Assembly (NCBI GenBank): GCA_032117095.1 | Contig: JAULZZ010000061.1 | Coordinates: forward strand, 1 to 40,472 | Direction: 5' to 3' | DNA length: 40,472 nucleotides | Source: REEB470 sp032117095 | Lineage (GTDB): Bacteria; Bacillota; Bacilli; Paenibacillales; YIM-B00363 | Shown here: positions 7,620 through 15,278 of the stretch, piece after piece | Layout: each line of letters starts with the position of its first letter | Position numbering within the stretch: position 1 is the first letter of the stretch | Position numbers and translations under genes: made by a program | The notes under the pieces: generated by a model | What the model saw: the letters and a program-made list of their open reading frames with translations, nothing else | The model's database searches: none | Told to the model about the DNA's origin: nothing

Positions 7620-9413
7620 ATGAATCGCAAAGCGTTATATCGGACATGGCGTCCGCAAACATTCGGGGATGTGGTGGGGCAAGATCATGTGGCACATACG
7701 TTGCGACGCGCAGTGGTGGAACAGCGGTTTTCGCATGCGTATTTGTTGAGTGGACCGCGGGGCACAGGAAAAACGAGTGTCGCCAAAATATTTGCGAAGG
7801 CCATCAATTGTACGTCTACGGATTCACCAGAACCGTGTAATGTGTGTGCGGCGTGTGTGAGCATTACCGAAGGGTCGTGCATGGATGTGATGGAGTTTGA
7901 TGCAGCATCCAATCGGGGCATCGATGAAATGCGCGATATTCGGGATAAAGTGCGGTATGCGCCGACACAAGTGCCGTACAAAGTATACATCATTGATGAA
8001 GTACACATGTTGACGACTGAGGCGTTTAATGCGTTACTCAAAACATTAGAAGAACCGCCACCACGCGTGGTGTTTTTACTTGCCACGACAGAACCACATA
8101 AGGTGCCGGCGACGATTCATTCTCGTTGTCAGCGTTTTGATTTTCGGCGGATCGATGCTTCCGTGCAAGTGGCGCAATTGCAGATGATCTGTGCGCACGA
8201 ACACATTGAAGCCGATGACGATGCCCTCACATGGGTTGCACGCTTGTCGGAAGGTGGCATGCGGGATGCGTTGAGCCTGCTCGACCAAGCGCAGTCGTAC
8301 GTGCAAGGACGCATTACAGAGCAGAGTATCGTCTCGATGACCGGAGGCATGCCTTTTCTACAATTCATACACTTGATGGACGCATTTGAGCGAAGCGATG
8401 TCGCCGAAGTATTGCGCTACGCCGAACAGATGACAGAAGAAGGGAGAAGACCCGATGCGTGCTTAGAAGGAATGCTGACGTTCGTGCGGGATGTGTTGTA
8501 TGCAAAGAAAGTACCGGATTCCGAACAAGCTGCAAGGCAACGTACGTCGAGTGAACGGGAATCGTTGCGCGAGCAGGCTGCGCGCAGGACAGAACAGACG
8601 CTGTTTGCGATGATGGGCGTGATCTTACACGGGATGAATGAGTTGCGACATGCCAGCCAACCAAAGACCATTTTTGAGATCACGCTGCTCAAACTGTGTA
8701 CGATGTCTGCCGTTCCTACACACGCAGGGGAAGAGGTGCAACGGCTACACGAACAAGTGAACCAGCTACAACAACGTCTTGCGCGACTCGAACACGGGGC
8801 TTTTGTTACGCCAACGGCGTCCTCTCTTTCGGCGGAACGACCCGTTGCGCCCCCACAGGGGGGCACTGTGCCAAACCGTCGAGTGAAACCTCCCCTTCCT
8901 TCACAGGGAGAGGAAGAGGGTACGCATACGCCACAGGAGACCTCTTCTGTTGCGCCGCACATAGACAAGAAAGAAGCCCCCTCTGCAACGGACACACCCG
9001 TCGTGCCACGCTGGCTGACGAGTCGTTGGCCGACTGTTTTACAACGCATTAAAGAGAAAAAGATCACAATTTATGCATGGTTTACCGACGGGGAACCGCT
9101 CGATGTGCAAGAAGATGTGATTTTAGTCGGGTTCAAAAATGCGATTCATCGGGAAACGACAGAAAAACCCACCCACAAACAAGTCATTGAAGAAGTGTTG
9201 GCGGACGTATACGAAAAGCCGTATCGGTTGCGTACGATTATGCGCAAAGCGTGGGAGGCGTCTACTCCGAATGCCAGTTTTTCGCACCAAGAAAAGGGCC
9301 TCGCTGCCTCGCCCCCTGCCACAGGAGTAGCGGATGAAAACGACCGTCCGTGGATCCGTGAAGCGATCCAGACGTTCGGCGAAGCGTACATCACGTACGA
9401 AGAGGGACCATGA
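7620..9413 (+). CDS. dnaX: DNA polymerase III subunit gamma/tau
   Basis: This is the clamp-loader ATPase that opens and loads the beta clamp and tethers polymerase cores. The N-terminal 370 residues are typical: MNRKALYRTWRPQTFGDVVG, Walker A GPRGTGKTSVAK, a Cys4 zinc module including CNVCAAC, Walker B IIDEVHML, and the SRC motif in HSRCQRFDF. A low-complexity linker of about 100 residues follows, then a tau-like C-terminal domain containing RIKEKKITIYAWF. It starts at ATG 7620 with AAGGAGG upstream. I saw no convincing slippery site for a gamma form. It heads the dnaX-ebfC-recR cluster. Its stop lies at the edge of repeat R2a. Confidence 0.96.
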   Translation: MNRKALYRTWRPQTFGDVVGQDHVAHTLRRAVVEQRFSHAYLLSGPRGTGKTSVAKIFAKAINCTSTDSPEPCNVCAACVSITEGSCMDVMEFDAASNRGIDEMRDIRDKVRYAPTQVPYKVYIIDEVHMLTTEAFNALLKTLEEPPPRVVFLLATTEPHKVPATIHSRCQRFDFRRIDASVQVAQLQMICAHEHIEADDDALTWVARLSEGGMRDALSLLDQAQSYVQGRITEQSIVSMTGGMPFLQFIHLMDAFERSDVAEVLRYAEQMTEEGRRPDACLEGMLTFVRDVLYAKKVPDSEQAARQRTSSERESLREQAARRTEQTLFAMMGVILHGMNELRHASQPKTIFEITLLKLCTMSAVPTHAGEEVQRLHEQVNQLQQRLARLEHGAFVTPTASSLSAERPVAPPQGGTVPNRRVKPPLPSQGEEEGTHTPQETSSVAPHIDKKEAPSATDTPVVPRWLTSRWPTVLQRIKEKKITIYAWFTDGEPLDVQEDVILVGFKNAIHRETTEKPTHKQVIEEVLADVYEKPYRLRTIMRKAWEASTPNASFSHQEKGLAASPPATGVADENDRPWIREAIQTFGEAYITYEEGP

Positions 9414-9525
9414 TCATCCCCCCCCTGCGGAAGGAGAAGCCCTTCTGCCACGAGGAAGACATCGTTTGCTTTTCTGCAAAATGAAGCCCGCTGTGTGTAT
9501 GTTTTCAACAGGGAATTCGTATAAA
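9414..9525 (+). repeat. R2 hairpin repeat, copy a
   Basis: Homologous to 35861-35932, 39386-39494 and 40131-40235. The shared core here is TTTGCTTTTCTGCAAAATG, then AAGCCCGCTGTGTGTATG, then TTTTCAACAGGGAATTCGT. The 5' part has a CCCCCC tract and the dyad GAAGGAGAAGCCCTTC. It fills most of the dnaX-ebfC gap and would be transcribed with the operon. It ends about 30 bases before the ebfC ribosome binding site. Confidence 0.7.
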
Positions 9526-9569
9526 GGTGGCGGGCGGATGGCGTCAGTGCAAACAAAGGAGTGTTGATG

Positions 9570-9881
9570 ATGGTAGGCATGGGAGATCTCATAAAACAAG
9601 CGAAACAGATGCAAGAACAAATGGCGAAAGTAAAAGAGGAAATGGTACATACTGTGGTCGAAGGAACCGCAGGAGGTGGCGCCATTGTCGTGGTGATGAA
9701 CGGAGAGAAAAAAGTACAAAGTGTGCGCATAAAATCAGAATTCGTTCAGCAGGGCGACGTGGAGATGATGCAGGATTTGATCATGACTGCGGTGAATGGG
9801 GCAATGAAGAAGATAGACGATCATTTGCACCAAAACATGAGTAAAATAACCGGAGGGGTATCGATCCCTGGGCTGTTTTAA
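9570..9881 (+). CDS. ebfC: YbaB/EbfC family nucleoid-associated protein
   Basis: This small DNA-binding protein (103 aa) is encoded between dnaX and recR in most bacteria; the Bacillus ortholog is YaaK. It has an N-terminal coiled helix (LIKQAKQMQEQMAKVKEEM), the beta region with GTAGGGAIVVVMNGEKKV, and a C-terminal helix ending KITGGVSIPGLF. Homologs form tweezer-shaped dimers that bind DNA with loose specificity. AAAGGAG (9556-9561) precedes GTG 9561, ATG 9567 and ATG 9570. The last has the best spacing (8 bases), and all three are in frame. It is followed 12 bases later by recR. Confidence 0.92.
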   Translation: MVGMGDLIKQAKQMQEQMAKVKEEMVHTVVEGTAGGGAIVVVMNGEKKVQSVRIKSEFVQQGDVEMMQDLIMTAVNGAMKKIDDHLHQNMSKITGGVSIPGLF

Positions 9882-9893
9882 GGAGAGAATGTC

Positions 9894-10493
9894 GTGTTTT
9901 ATCCGCAACCACTTGCGCGTTTGATCGACTCATTTAGTCGTTTGCCAGGGATCGGCCCGAAAACAGCCGTTCGATTGGCGTTTTTCGTGTTGCGTATGAA
10001 AGAAGAAGACGTCACCGCCTTCGCCAAAGCACTCGTATACGTAAAGCGTGATTTAATGACATGCAGTGTGTGTTGCAACATCGCAGACGCAGATCCGTGC
10101 CATGTTTGTGCCGATCCCAAAAGAGAGAAATCCGTGGTTTGTGTCGTGCAGGAACCAAAAGATGTCATTGCGATGGAACGTACAAAAGAATACAACGGAG
10201 TGTATCACGTGTTGCACGGGGCAATCTCACCGATGGAAGGCATTGGTCCTGAGGGCATCAAGATCGCCGAATTGCTCAGACGGCTCGCAGATGATACGGT
10301 ACAAGAAGTGATCATGGCGACAAATCCCAATGTAGAGGGCGAAGCGACAGCGGCGTATTTGTCCCGTTTATTAAAGCCTTTTGCGATAAAAGTCACGCGC
10401 ATTGCCCATGGGTTGCCTGTGGGGGGAGATTTAGAATATGCGGATGAAGTGACGCTAAGCCGTGCGATGGAGGGGAGACGGGAGATGCGTTGA
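9894..10493 (+). CDS. recR: Recombination mediator RecR
   Basis: RecR acts with RecO (and RecF) to load RecA onto SSB-coated single-stranded DNA for gap repair. The 199-residue protein is standard. It has the N-terminal HhH region LPGIGPKTAVRLAFFVL, a Cys4 zinc finger (C57, C60, C69, C72), a Toprim domain with CVVQEPKDVIAMERT and HGAISPMEGIGPE, and a Walker-B-like C-terminal part with ATNPNVEGEATAAYL. It starts with GTG at 9894 behind AAGGAGAG (9880-9887). In Bacillus the next genes are yaaL and bofA; here an extra gene intervenes. Confidence 0.96.
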   Translation: MFYPQPLARLIDSFSRLPGIGPKTAVRLAFFVLRMKEEDVTAFAKALVYVKRDLMTCSVCCNIADADPCHVCADPKREKSVVCVVQEPKDVIAMERTKEYNGVYHVLHGAISPMEGIGPEGIKIAELLRRLADDTVQEVIMATNPNVEGEATAAYLSRLLKPFAIKVTRIAHGLPVGGDLEYADEVTLSRAMEGRREMR

Positions 10494-10505
10494 AGAGACC
10501 GTGTG

Positions 10506-10536
10506 AGGGGTTGCGATGATATGCACGCCAACCCCT
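10506..10536 (+). terminator. Possible terminator hairpin after recR
   Basis: AGGGGTTG (10506-10513) and CAACCCCT (10529-10536) form a perfect 8-bp stem with a 15-base loop, 12 bases after the recR stop. There is no U tract, so it may be a stabilising hairpin instead. Confidence 0.4.
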
Positions 10537-10587
10537 AGGTACTCGTGCGCATTTCAATCCATATAAACGCTACCGCTATTCATTCGT

Positions 10588-10635
10588 ATAAGCCGTACCC
10601 GCAAGCCTCCAATTTCATCAGAATCAAAAAGTCAA
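10588..10635 (+). repeat. 48-bp direct repeat, left copy, flanking the CPBP gene
   Basis: Starts ATAAGCCGTACCCGCAAGCC and ends TCAAAAAGTCAA. It matches 11500-11547 at about 42 of 48 positions in the same orientation. The pair brackets the CPBP gene and its leader. Confidence 0.8.
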
Positions 10636-10673
10636 GGGGTGGTTTATTTGCGTAATCTTTTTAAATAAGGAAA

Positions 10674-10735
10674 ATCACCTGCGCCAGATGCAGGCATCAC
10701 TGATTTTTTGTAGAAATCTACCGAGGTGATGAGGA
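10674..10735 (+). promoter_or_regulatory. Leader with competing hairpins before the CPBP gene
   Basis: ATCACCT (10674-10680) is the exact reverse complement of the Shine-Dalgarno segment AGGTGAT (10724-10730), so the ribosome site could be sequestered. The same anti-SD overlaps a second stem, CCTGC (10678-10682) with GCAGG (10690-10694), followed by TGATTTTTTG. GTAGAAATCTAC (10710-10721) forms a third small hairpin. The mutually exclusive pairs resemble an attenuator or riboregulator. No known riboswitch class is recognised. Confidence 0.4.
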
Positions 10736-10774
10736 ATTAAAAACCTGGAAAAACCGCTGTTTTTTTCGCTCGCA

Positions 10775-11494
10775 ATGTTGCCCATAGCGGCTGTCGGGGG
10801 ATACTTTATCACATCCTATCAGCTTGATATGGTTGACCAGACTACAATTGACCAAATTCTCAGTCAGGTCGGAGACATCGGCAACCTGAAAATGATTTCT
10901 GTTATACAGGCCGTCCTTTCCGCCTGTGTTCTCGGTTTCTTTGGGTATATCCTTTCTGAAAAAATTGGGCTCATGAAACCGTTTCGGTTTGAGAAATCTG
11001 CGCTGTTACGTGCTGTTGTACTGGCTGTTATATCCGGCATAATATTCAGCCTTGATTACTGGACATTTGGCAGGTGGATTCCGGCACTCCACGCTTCTGA
11101 AACGATGTCTGCAGGGCTGACACTTTCCGGCTGGCTTGGAGCAATATTTTACGGCGGTGTCATTGAAGAAGTAATGATGCGGCTGTTTCTCATGAGTTTG
11201 CTTGCGTGGCTGGGATGGAAATTATTCTTCCGAAAAAAGGAAGAAGTTCCTGCTGGTGTTTTTATCGTTGCCAATGTGCTTGCTGCGCTCACGTTTGCGG
11301 CAGGTCACTTGCCAGCAACAGCATTGTTTTTTGGAGCAATTACACCATTGCTTCTCATTCGCTGTTTCCTTCTGAACGGCGCTTTCGGCTTGTTCTTCGG
11401 GTGGCTGTACCGCAGATACGGAATTCAGTACGCCATGCTTGCGCACGTCCTGCTTCATATTGTCAGCAAAACGATTTGGGTGATTTTTGCCTGA
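10775..11494 (+). CDS. CPBP family intramembrane metalloprotease
   Basis: A polytopic membrane protein (239 aa from this ATG) of the CPBP/Abi family, related to eukaryotic CAAX type II (Rce1-like) proteases. The motifs are present: EExxxR in VIEEVMMRLFLM, FxxxH in FAAGHLPAT, and the third histidine motif AHVLLH. Bacterial members process or protect against peptides, but no substrate can be inferred. ATG 10775 is the first standard start, yet it has no ribosome site. A good one, AGGTGAT (10724-10730), precedes an in-frame ATT at 10736, which would add KNLEKPLFFSLA, a plausible first part of the first helix. The true start may therefore be ATT. Codon use differs from the neighbours, and 48-bp direct repeats flank the gene, suggesting acquisition within a conserved cluster. 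Confidence 0.88.
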   Translation: MLPIAAVGGYFITSYQLDMVDQTTIDQILSQVGDIGNLKMISVIQAVLSACVLGFFGYILSEKIGLMKPFRFEKSALLRAVVLAVISGIIFSLDYWTFGRWIPALHASETMSAGLTLSGWLGAIFYGGVIEEVMMRLFLMSLLAWLGWKLFFRKKEEVPAGVFIVANVLAALTFAAGHLPATALFFGAITPLLLIRCFLLNGAFGLFFGWLYRRYGIQYAMLAHVLLHIVSKTIWVIFA

Positions 11495-11499
11495 TTAGG

Positions 11500-11547
11500 A
11501 TAAGCCGTACCCGCAAGCCTCCGATTTTATCATGGTCAAAAAGCCAA
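11500..11547 (+). repeat. 48-bp direct repeat, right copy, flanking the CPBP gene
   Basis: Starts ATAAGCCGTACCCGCAAGCC and ends TCAAAAAGCCAA, six bases after the CPBP stop. It is the partner of 10588-10635, with roughly six substitutions and no gaps. Confidence 0.8.
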
Positions 11548-11609
11548 CTGTTGTTTCATCCGTTTAATCTGTTTCATCTGTTGACATCGGATGCACATGA
11601 GGCACAACA

Positions 11610-11637
11610 CCCTCCTAGCAAGACGGGGGGGTTTTTT
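11610..11637 (+). terminator. Terminator before yaaL
   Basis: CCCTCC (11610-11615) can pair with the G7 run (11625-11631), and TTTTTT (11632-11637) follows. It separates the inserted segment from yaaL-bofA. Confidence 0.6.
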
Positions 11638-11700
11638 GTGTCGTTGCTACATTGCCGTTCTCAAATGACCGATAAAACATATGTATAAAAGAGGAACAGT

Positions 11701-11997
11701 GTGACGCAGGTCACGTCAGGCATGGAGGCGATGGCGATGGGCGGGGAATTCACCAAGGCATATGCGGAGCAACAAACGGTGAAAACAAGTCAGCAAACAG
11801 CAACGCGTCCCGCAAGAGGGCAACGGGAAATGCACCGAAAAATTCAACAGGCGTATGTGGAGTGGCTGTGTGCACAACATCGTCTAGACGTGGTATTGGA
11901 TGAAGCGGAAGTCGACTATGCGATTCATGCACTCACCGTGGCAGAAAAGCGGTACAGTATGTTGCTTAAACAAGCGAAAAATCAGCGACACACATAG
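11701..11997 (+). CDS. yaaL: YaaL-like DUF2508 protein
   Basis: A 98-residue protein of unknown biochemical function. Its C-terminal half (about residues 42-94) matches DUF2508: an amphipathic helix with AYVEWLCAQHRLD, then VDYAIHALTVAEKRYSMLLKQAK. This is the typical wY.lAe.rY..Ll.eAK pattern of YaaL. The N-terminal 40 residues (Gln/Thr-rich) are extra compared with the roughly 70-residue Bacillus protein, so a downstream start is possible. GTG 11701 follows GAGG (11691-11694). The position before bofA and after recR supports the identification. Confidence 0.7.
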   Translation: MTQVTSGMEAMAMGGEFTKAYAEQQTVKTSQQTATRPARGQREMHRKIQQAYVEWLCAQHRLDVVLDEAEVDYAIHALTVAEKRYSMLLKQAKNQRHT

Positions 11998-12014
11998 GAG
12001 ACGGATCAGGAACA

Positions 12015-12269
12015 GTGGTGTATACCGTATCGTTTGGACTGGCAGCAGTCGGTTTTATCACGTTGTGGGTGCGCACCTTCGGGTGGGGTGTATTGCGGCG
12101 AATGTTGACACGTGTGCTCGTTGCAGGTGTCTTTTTTTATGTGATACAGTTGTGGTTTCCGCAAGCCCCCGTTGTCGTCCCCCTCAATGGCTATACGATG
12201 AGCGTGATTGCGGTGCTCGGGTGGCCAGGCGTAGGGATGCTCATTTTGTTGCGGTGGTTGGCGTGGTAA
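12015..12269 (+). CDS. bofA: Pro-sigma-K processing inhibitor BofA
   Basis: BofA sits in the outer forespore membrane with SpoIVFA and holds the SpoIVFB protease inactive until the forespore signals, which times sigma-K activation. The 84-residue protein has two hydrophobic segments, FGLAAVGFITLWV and VLVAGVFFYVIQLWF. It then has the C-terminal family motif PLNGYTMSVIAVLGWPGVGM, equivalent to the NP.T....G.LG.PG.. segment of BofA. The start is GTG 12015 (or GTG 12018), behind AGGAG (11996-12000). The position 17 bases after yaaL is as in Bacillus. Confidence 0.82.
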   Translation: MVYTVSFGLAAVGFITLWVRTFGWGVLRRMLTRVLVAGVFFYVIQLWFPQAPVVVPLNGYTMSVIAVLGWPGVGMLILLRWLAW

Positions 12270-12285
12270 CTGCGTATGGTATAAT
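12258..12285 (+). promoter_or_regulatory. Probable promoter of the mrp gene
   Basis: TTGGCG (12258-12263), 16 bp, then a perfect TATAAT (12280-12285) with a TGG extended -10. It overlaps the 3' end of bofA and lies 46 bases before the mrp start. Confidence 0.6.
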
Positions 12286-12330
12286 GAACGCAATGAGCAA
12301 TGGTGTACTCGATAAGGGGAGTGTAGCGGG

Positions 12331-13500
12331 ATGGATGAGCGTGAGGCGATACTCGACGCTTTGGGACGCGTGCGGGTGGCATCGTTGGCGTTTTCGTTGG
12401 TCGAATTGGGGATGATTCGCGATGTGTGGGTACAAGAAGCGCGCATTTCATTGACGGTGATTTTGACGGGGGAGGAGGGAGAAAGCAAACAGCAAGTGGA
12501 GCACGCTGTGCGGGAGGCGTTAAAAGCGTGGGAACACAAAGCAATCCACATGCGCATGCGTGAGGCGACGGCTTATGAGCGAGAGGACATCGCAAAGAAA
12601 ATGCAACAACCGCAAACGCCCCGTCGAGCGCCACAGCCCCAAGAGTCAAAGCCCGGACGTGAGCCCGTCGAGCGGGAAGGGACGATGATTGCGGTGGCAA
12701 GCGGCAAAGGGGGCGTCGGGAAGACGACTGTTTCGGTGAATTTGGCTGTCGCATTGGCGCGTCAACAGTGGCGTGTCGGCGTGATTGATGCGGACATGTA
12801 CGGATTTAGTGTGCCCGAGATGATGGGCATTACGCAACGTCCACGCGTCGTCGACGGCAAAGTGATTCCTGTGGAACATCTTGGCGTGAAAGTCATCTCG
12901 ATGGGTTTTTTTGTGGAGGATAACGCCCCTGTCGTGTGGCGCGGTCCCATGTTGGGCAAGATGTTGCGGAATTTTATTCACGACATTGAGTGGGGAGTGC
13001 TGGACTTTCTGATCGTCGATTTGCCTCCGGGCACGGGGGATGTTGCCTTGGACATTCACCAAATGATGCCACGCACGCAGCACCTTGTCGTGACAACCCC
13101 CCATGCGACGGCGTCCTTTGTGGCGGCCAGAGCGGGGGCCATGGCAGTACATACACAGCACCCCCTCATCGGTGTGGTCGAGAATATGGCGTGGTACGAA
13201 CCGACACCAGGCGAACGCATCGCCGTATTTGGGCAAGGGGGAGGCGCAAAACTTGCCGAAGTACTGGACACGGCATTGCTCGCACAGTTGCCCTTGGTGC
13301 CCAATGAAGAGGCGGTTCGTTTTGCAGACAAGCCAGAGAACCATGCGGAGGATACGGTGGGGGAACACGGGGAACGTGACCCGATCGGGTGTGCGATTTA
13401 TGCGGAAACGTCCCTGATGGGCGCTTATTTTGCGGCATTGGCACAGCAAGTCGTGCAGAAAACGCAACAAAACAACGCACAGCGCGAAGAAGCGCCTTGA
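12331..13500 (+). CDS. mrp: Mrp/ApbC-type P-loop ATPase lacking the CxxC pair
   Basis: The 389-residue protein has an N-terminal DUF59/MIP18-like domain (about 1-80), a Pro/Gln-rich linker, and a MinD-like ATPase domain with deviant Walker A SGKGGVGKTT (124-133), DADMYGFSVPEM, and IVDLPPGTGD. This is the architecture of Mrp/ApbC/Ind1 Fe-S carriers and of the Bacillus regulator SalA. In Fe-S carriers a CxxC follows ENM in the C-terminal part. Here that segment reads VVENMAWYEPTPGERIAV and has no cysteine, so cluster binding by the canonical site is unlikely. ATG 12331 is preceded by AAGGGGAG. The gene has its own promoter and converges on the spoVA genes. Confidence 0.88.
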   Translation: MDEREAILDALGRVRVASLAFSLVELGMIRDVWVQEARISLTVILTGEEGESKQQVEHAVREALKAWEHKAIHMRMREATAYEREDIAKKMQQPQTPRRAPQPQESKPGREPVEREGTMIAVASGKGGVGKTTVSVNLAVALARQQWRVGVIDADMYGFSVPEMMGITQRPRVVDGKVIPVEHLGVKVISMGFFVEDNAPVVWRGPMLGKMLRNFIHDIEWGVLDFLIVDLPPGTGDVALDIHQMMPRTQHLVVTTPHATASFVAARAGAMAVHTQHPLIGVVENMAWYEPTPGERIAVFGQGGGAKLAEVLDTALLAQLPLVPNEEAVRFADKPENHAEDTVGEHGERDPIGCAIYAETSLMGAYFAALAQQVVQKTQQNNAQREEAP

Positions 13501-13521
13501 TAGACCACTATTTTTCATTCG

Positions 13522-13555
13522 GGGGACCTCGATGCGATTTGTAGAGGTTCCCTTT
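13522..13555 (+). terminator. Terminator between convergent mrp and spoVAE
   Basis: GGGGACCTC (13522-13530) pairs with GAGGTTCCC (13544-13552) over 9 bp with one G-U, followed by a short TTT. A second small dyad, GGCAAA/TTTGCC, lies at 13573-13591. The rest of the gap to 13760 shows nothing recognisable. Confidence 0.5.
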
Positions 13556-13760
13556 AATACATCCGAACGATTGGCAAAATCTCCGTTTGCCTTCTTGCAA
13601 AAGGACGTCTGCTATTTGTGAAATTTTTCTACAAGGAATGCATATGGAAGTGCTACAACGAGGCGTGCTGGGAAACTGAGTGCAAAATACAAAACGGACG
13701 AAACGCCTCCGCAACAGCGAATACGTTCCATCCGCTTTCCTACGGAAAACGTCCATTTGT

Positions 13761-14126
13761 TTATCCCTTCGGCTTGACGAGCAACGCAGCCATCAAAGAG
13801 AAGATCAACGCAGCAGAGATGCCCGCACTCGTCACTTCGAAGATGCCCGCCATAATCCCGATCGCCCCACTCGAGGAGAGTTCTTTTAGTGCCCCATGGA
13901 CGAGCGCACTGCCAAAACTCGTGATCGGGACGGTGGCGCCCGCCCCTGCAAACGAGACAAAACGATCATACAAACTCGTGCCATCCACGACGATGCCTTC
14001 GACAACAGCTCCTGCGATGACGAGCAATGTCATCGTATGTGCAGGAGACAGCCGCAGTACGTCAAAACACAACTGACCGACGACGCAGAGGAGCCCCCCG
14101 ACAACAAACGCCCAGAAAAATATCAT
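13761..14126 (-). CDS. spoVAE: Stage V sporulation protein AE (SpoVAEb type)
   Basis: A 121-residue membrane protein of the SpoVA complex in the spore inner membrane, which moves dipicolinic acid into the forespore and releases it at germination. It is mostly hydrophobic, with FFWAFVVGGLLCVVGQL at the start and the family segments FAGAGATVPITSFGSALVHG and LFSLMAALLVKPKG. Its first ATG overlaps the spoVAD stop (ATGA), so the two are coupled. It is the last gene of the leftward 2Duf-spoVAC-spoVAD-spoVAE set. Confidence 0.92.
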   Translation of the reverse strand: MIFFWAFVVGGLLCVVGQLCFDVLRLSPAHTMTLLVIAGAVVEGIVVDGTSLYDRFVSFAGAGATVPITSFGSALVHGALKELSSSGAIGIMAGIFEVTSAGISAALIFSLMAALLVKPKG

Positions 14127-15154
14127 GGTGTCCCCCCGATGCGTGGTTTTTCTCGTTCGATGACGACGGCATGTGCGATGCTAGGAATCGTTTCCCCTTG
14201 TTGAAACGTAAGGGGAGAGAGCAATGCCCCTGTGCCCACGACCAAGATGCGTTGCCATTGCCCTTCTTTGAGCCGACGCAACAAATGCCCGTACGTGACA
14301 ACGGCGCAGCACCCACATCCACTGCCCCCCGACTGGACTTGTTGTTGCACGGGATCGTAGATCAGCATGCCACAGTCGATAAATTTATCTTTTGGGATTT
14401 CAATCTGGTGTTTTTCAAACAGAGCATAGGCGATGTCATGTCCTACTTTGGCGAGGTCTCCCGTGACGATCAGGTCATAACGGGATGCGCCACATTGCAT
14501 ATCCCGAAAGTGGGCCGTGATCGTATCGACAGCGGCCGGTGCCATCGCAGCACCCATGTTAAAGGGGTCCGTGATCCCCATATCGACGACACGTCCGATC
14601 GTCGCAGCGGTGACAACCGGTCCTTCGCCTTCGGTACTCACGACGGACGCCCCTGCCCCAGTGACGGTGTACTGTGCCGTAGGAGGCTTTTGGGAGCCGT
14701 ACTCCGTCGGATAACGAAATTGTTTTTCTGCGGTGGCATTGTGGCTACACGTCCCTGCGAGCACCATCGAGGCGGCCTGACTGTTCACGAGCAACGCGGC
14801 CAACGCCAAACTTTCCATTGCCGTCGAACACGCCCCGAACACACCAATATGCGGGATGCTGAGCGTGCGCGCCGCAAAACTCGAGCTCGTCAGCTGGTTC
14901 ATTAAGTCGCCCCCCACGTGAAAGTCCACGTGTTCTTTGGTGGTTTTGGCGTTTTCGATGGCGAGGGTGCACGCTTCTTCCATCATGCGCCGTTCCGCTT
15001 TTTCCCAACTCGGTTCGTTGAGTCGTGGATCGCCATGCACGATATCGAAGTCTTTGCCCAAAGGCCCTTTTCCTTCAAAAGGTCCGACGACGGTTGCGGT
15101 ACTGCGAATGGTCGGATAACGCTCGAATATCCAGCTTTGTCGCCCTTTACGCAT
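14123..15154 (-). CDS. spoVAD: Stage V sporulation protein AD
   Basis: SpoVAD is the soluble, thiolase-fold, dipicolinic-acid-binding subunit of the SpoVA channel. The 343-residue protein shows its landmarks: SWIFERYPTI, GPFEGKGPLG, DFHVGGDLMNQLTSSSFAAR, GVFGACSTAMESLALA (the thiolase-like active-site region), DPFNMGAAMAPAA, and IYDPVQQQVQSGGSGCGCCA. I chose ATG 15154 because GAGGAGAG lies 8 bases upstream. An in-frame ATG further out (15181) lies inside the R1 repeat and adds residues foreign to the family. The repeat starts 16 bases before the start codon. Confidence 0.95.
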   Translation of the reverse strand: MRKGRQSWIFERYPTIRSTATVVGPFEGKGPLGKDFDIVHGDPRLNEPSWEKAERRMMEEACTLAIENAKTTKEHVDFHVGGDLMNQLTSSSFAARTLSIPHIGVFGACSTAMESLALAALLVNSQAASMVLAGTCSHNATAEKQFRYPTEYGSQKPPTAQYTVTGAGASVVSTEGEGPVVTAATIGRVVDMGITDPFNMGAAMAPAAVDTITAHFRDMQCGASRYDLIVTGDLAKVGHDIAYALFEKHQIEIPKDKFIDCGMLIYDPVQQQVQSGGSGCGCCAVVTYGHLLRRLKEGQWQRILVVGTGALLSPLTFQQGETIPSIAHAVVIEREKPRIGGTP

Positions 15155-15170
15155 GTGTCCATCTCTCCTC

Positions 15171-15278
15171 ATACTAAACACGGTTTGAATACAGGAATCC
15201 TATTGGTGGTTAAAAATCACTGTGTTTTCTTGTGAAAGGAAACGCTCTGCATCGACGTTTTTAATCCGTGTTTAGTAT
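15171..15278. repeat. R1 palindromic repeat, copy C (inverted), inside the spoVA operon
   Basis: The 108-bp copy starts ATACTAAACACGG and ends CCGTGTTTAGTAT, and on the minus strand it reads like copies B and G. It occupies the spoVAC-spoVAD junction exactly. On the coding strand spoVAC ends TTG TGA TA, then CTAAAC...GTTTAG, then TA TGAGGAGAG, the spoVAD ribosome site. Removing the element and one TA leaves an ordinary 19-base junction. Confidence 0.9.

Noticed and set aside
8415..9067. 216-residue minus-strand frame rich in Cys and Ser
   Set aside because: Antisense to dnaX; it results from the codon bias of the linker region.
12646..13518. 290-residue minus-strand frame
   Set aside because: Antisense to the well-supported mrp gene; the translation is low quality and has no ribosome site.
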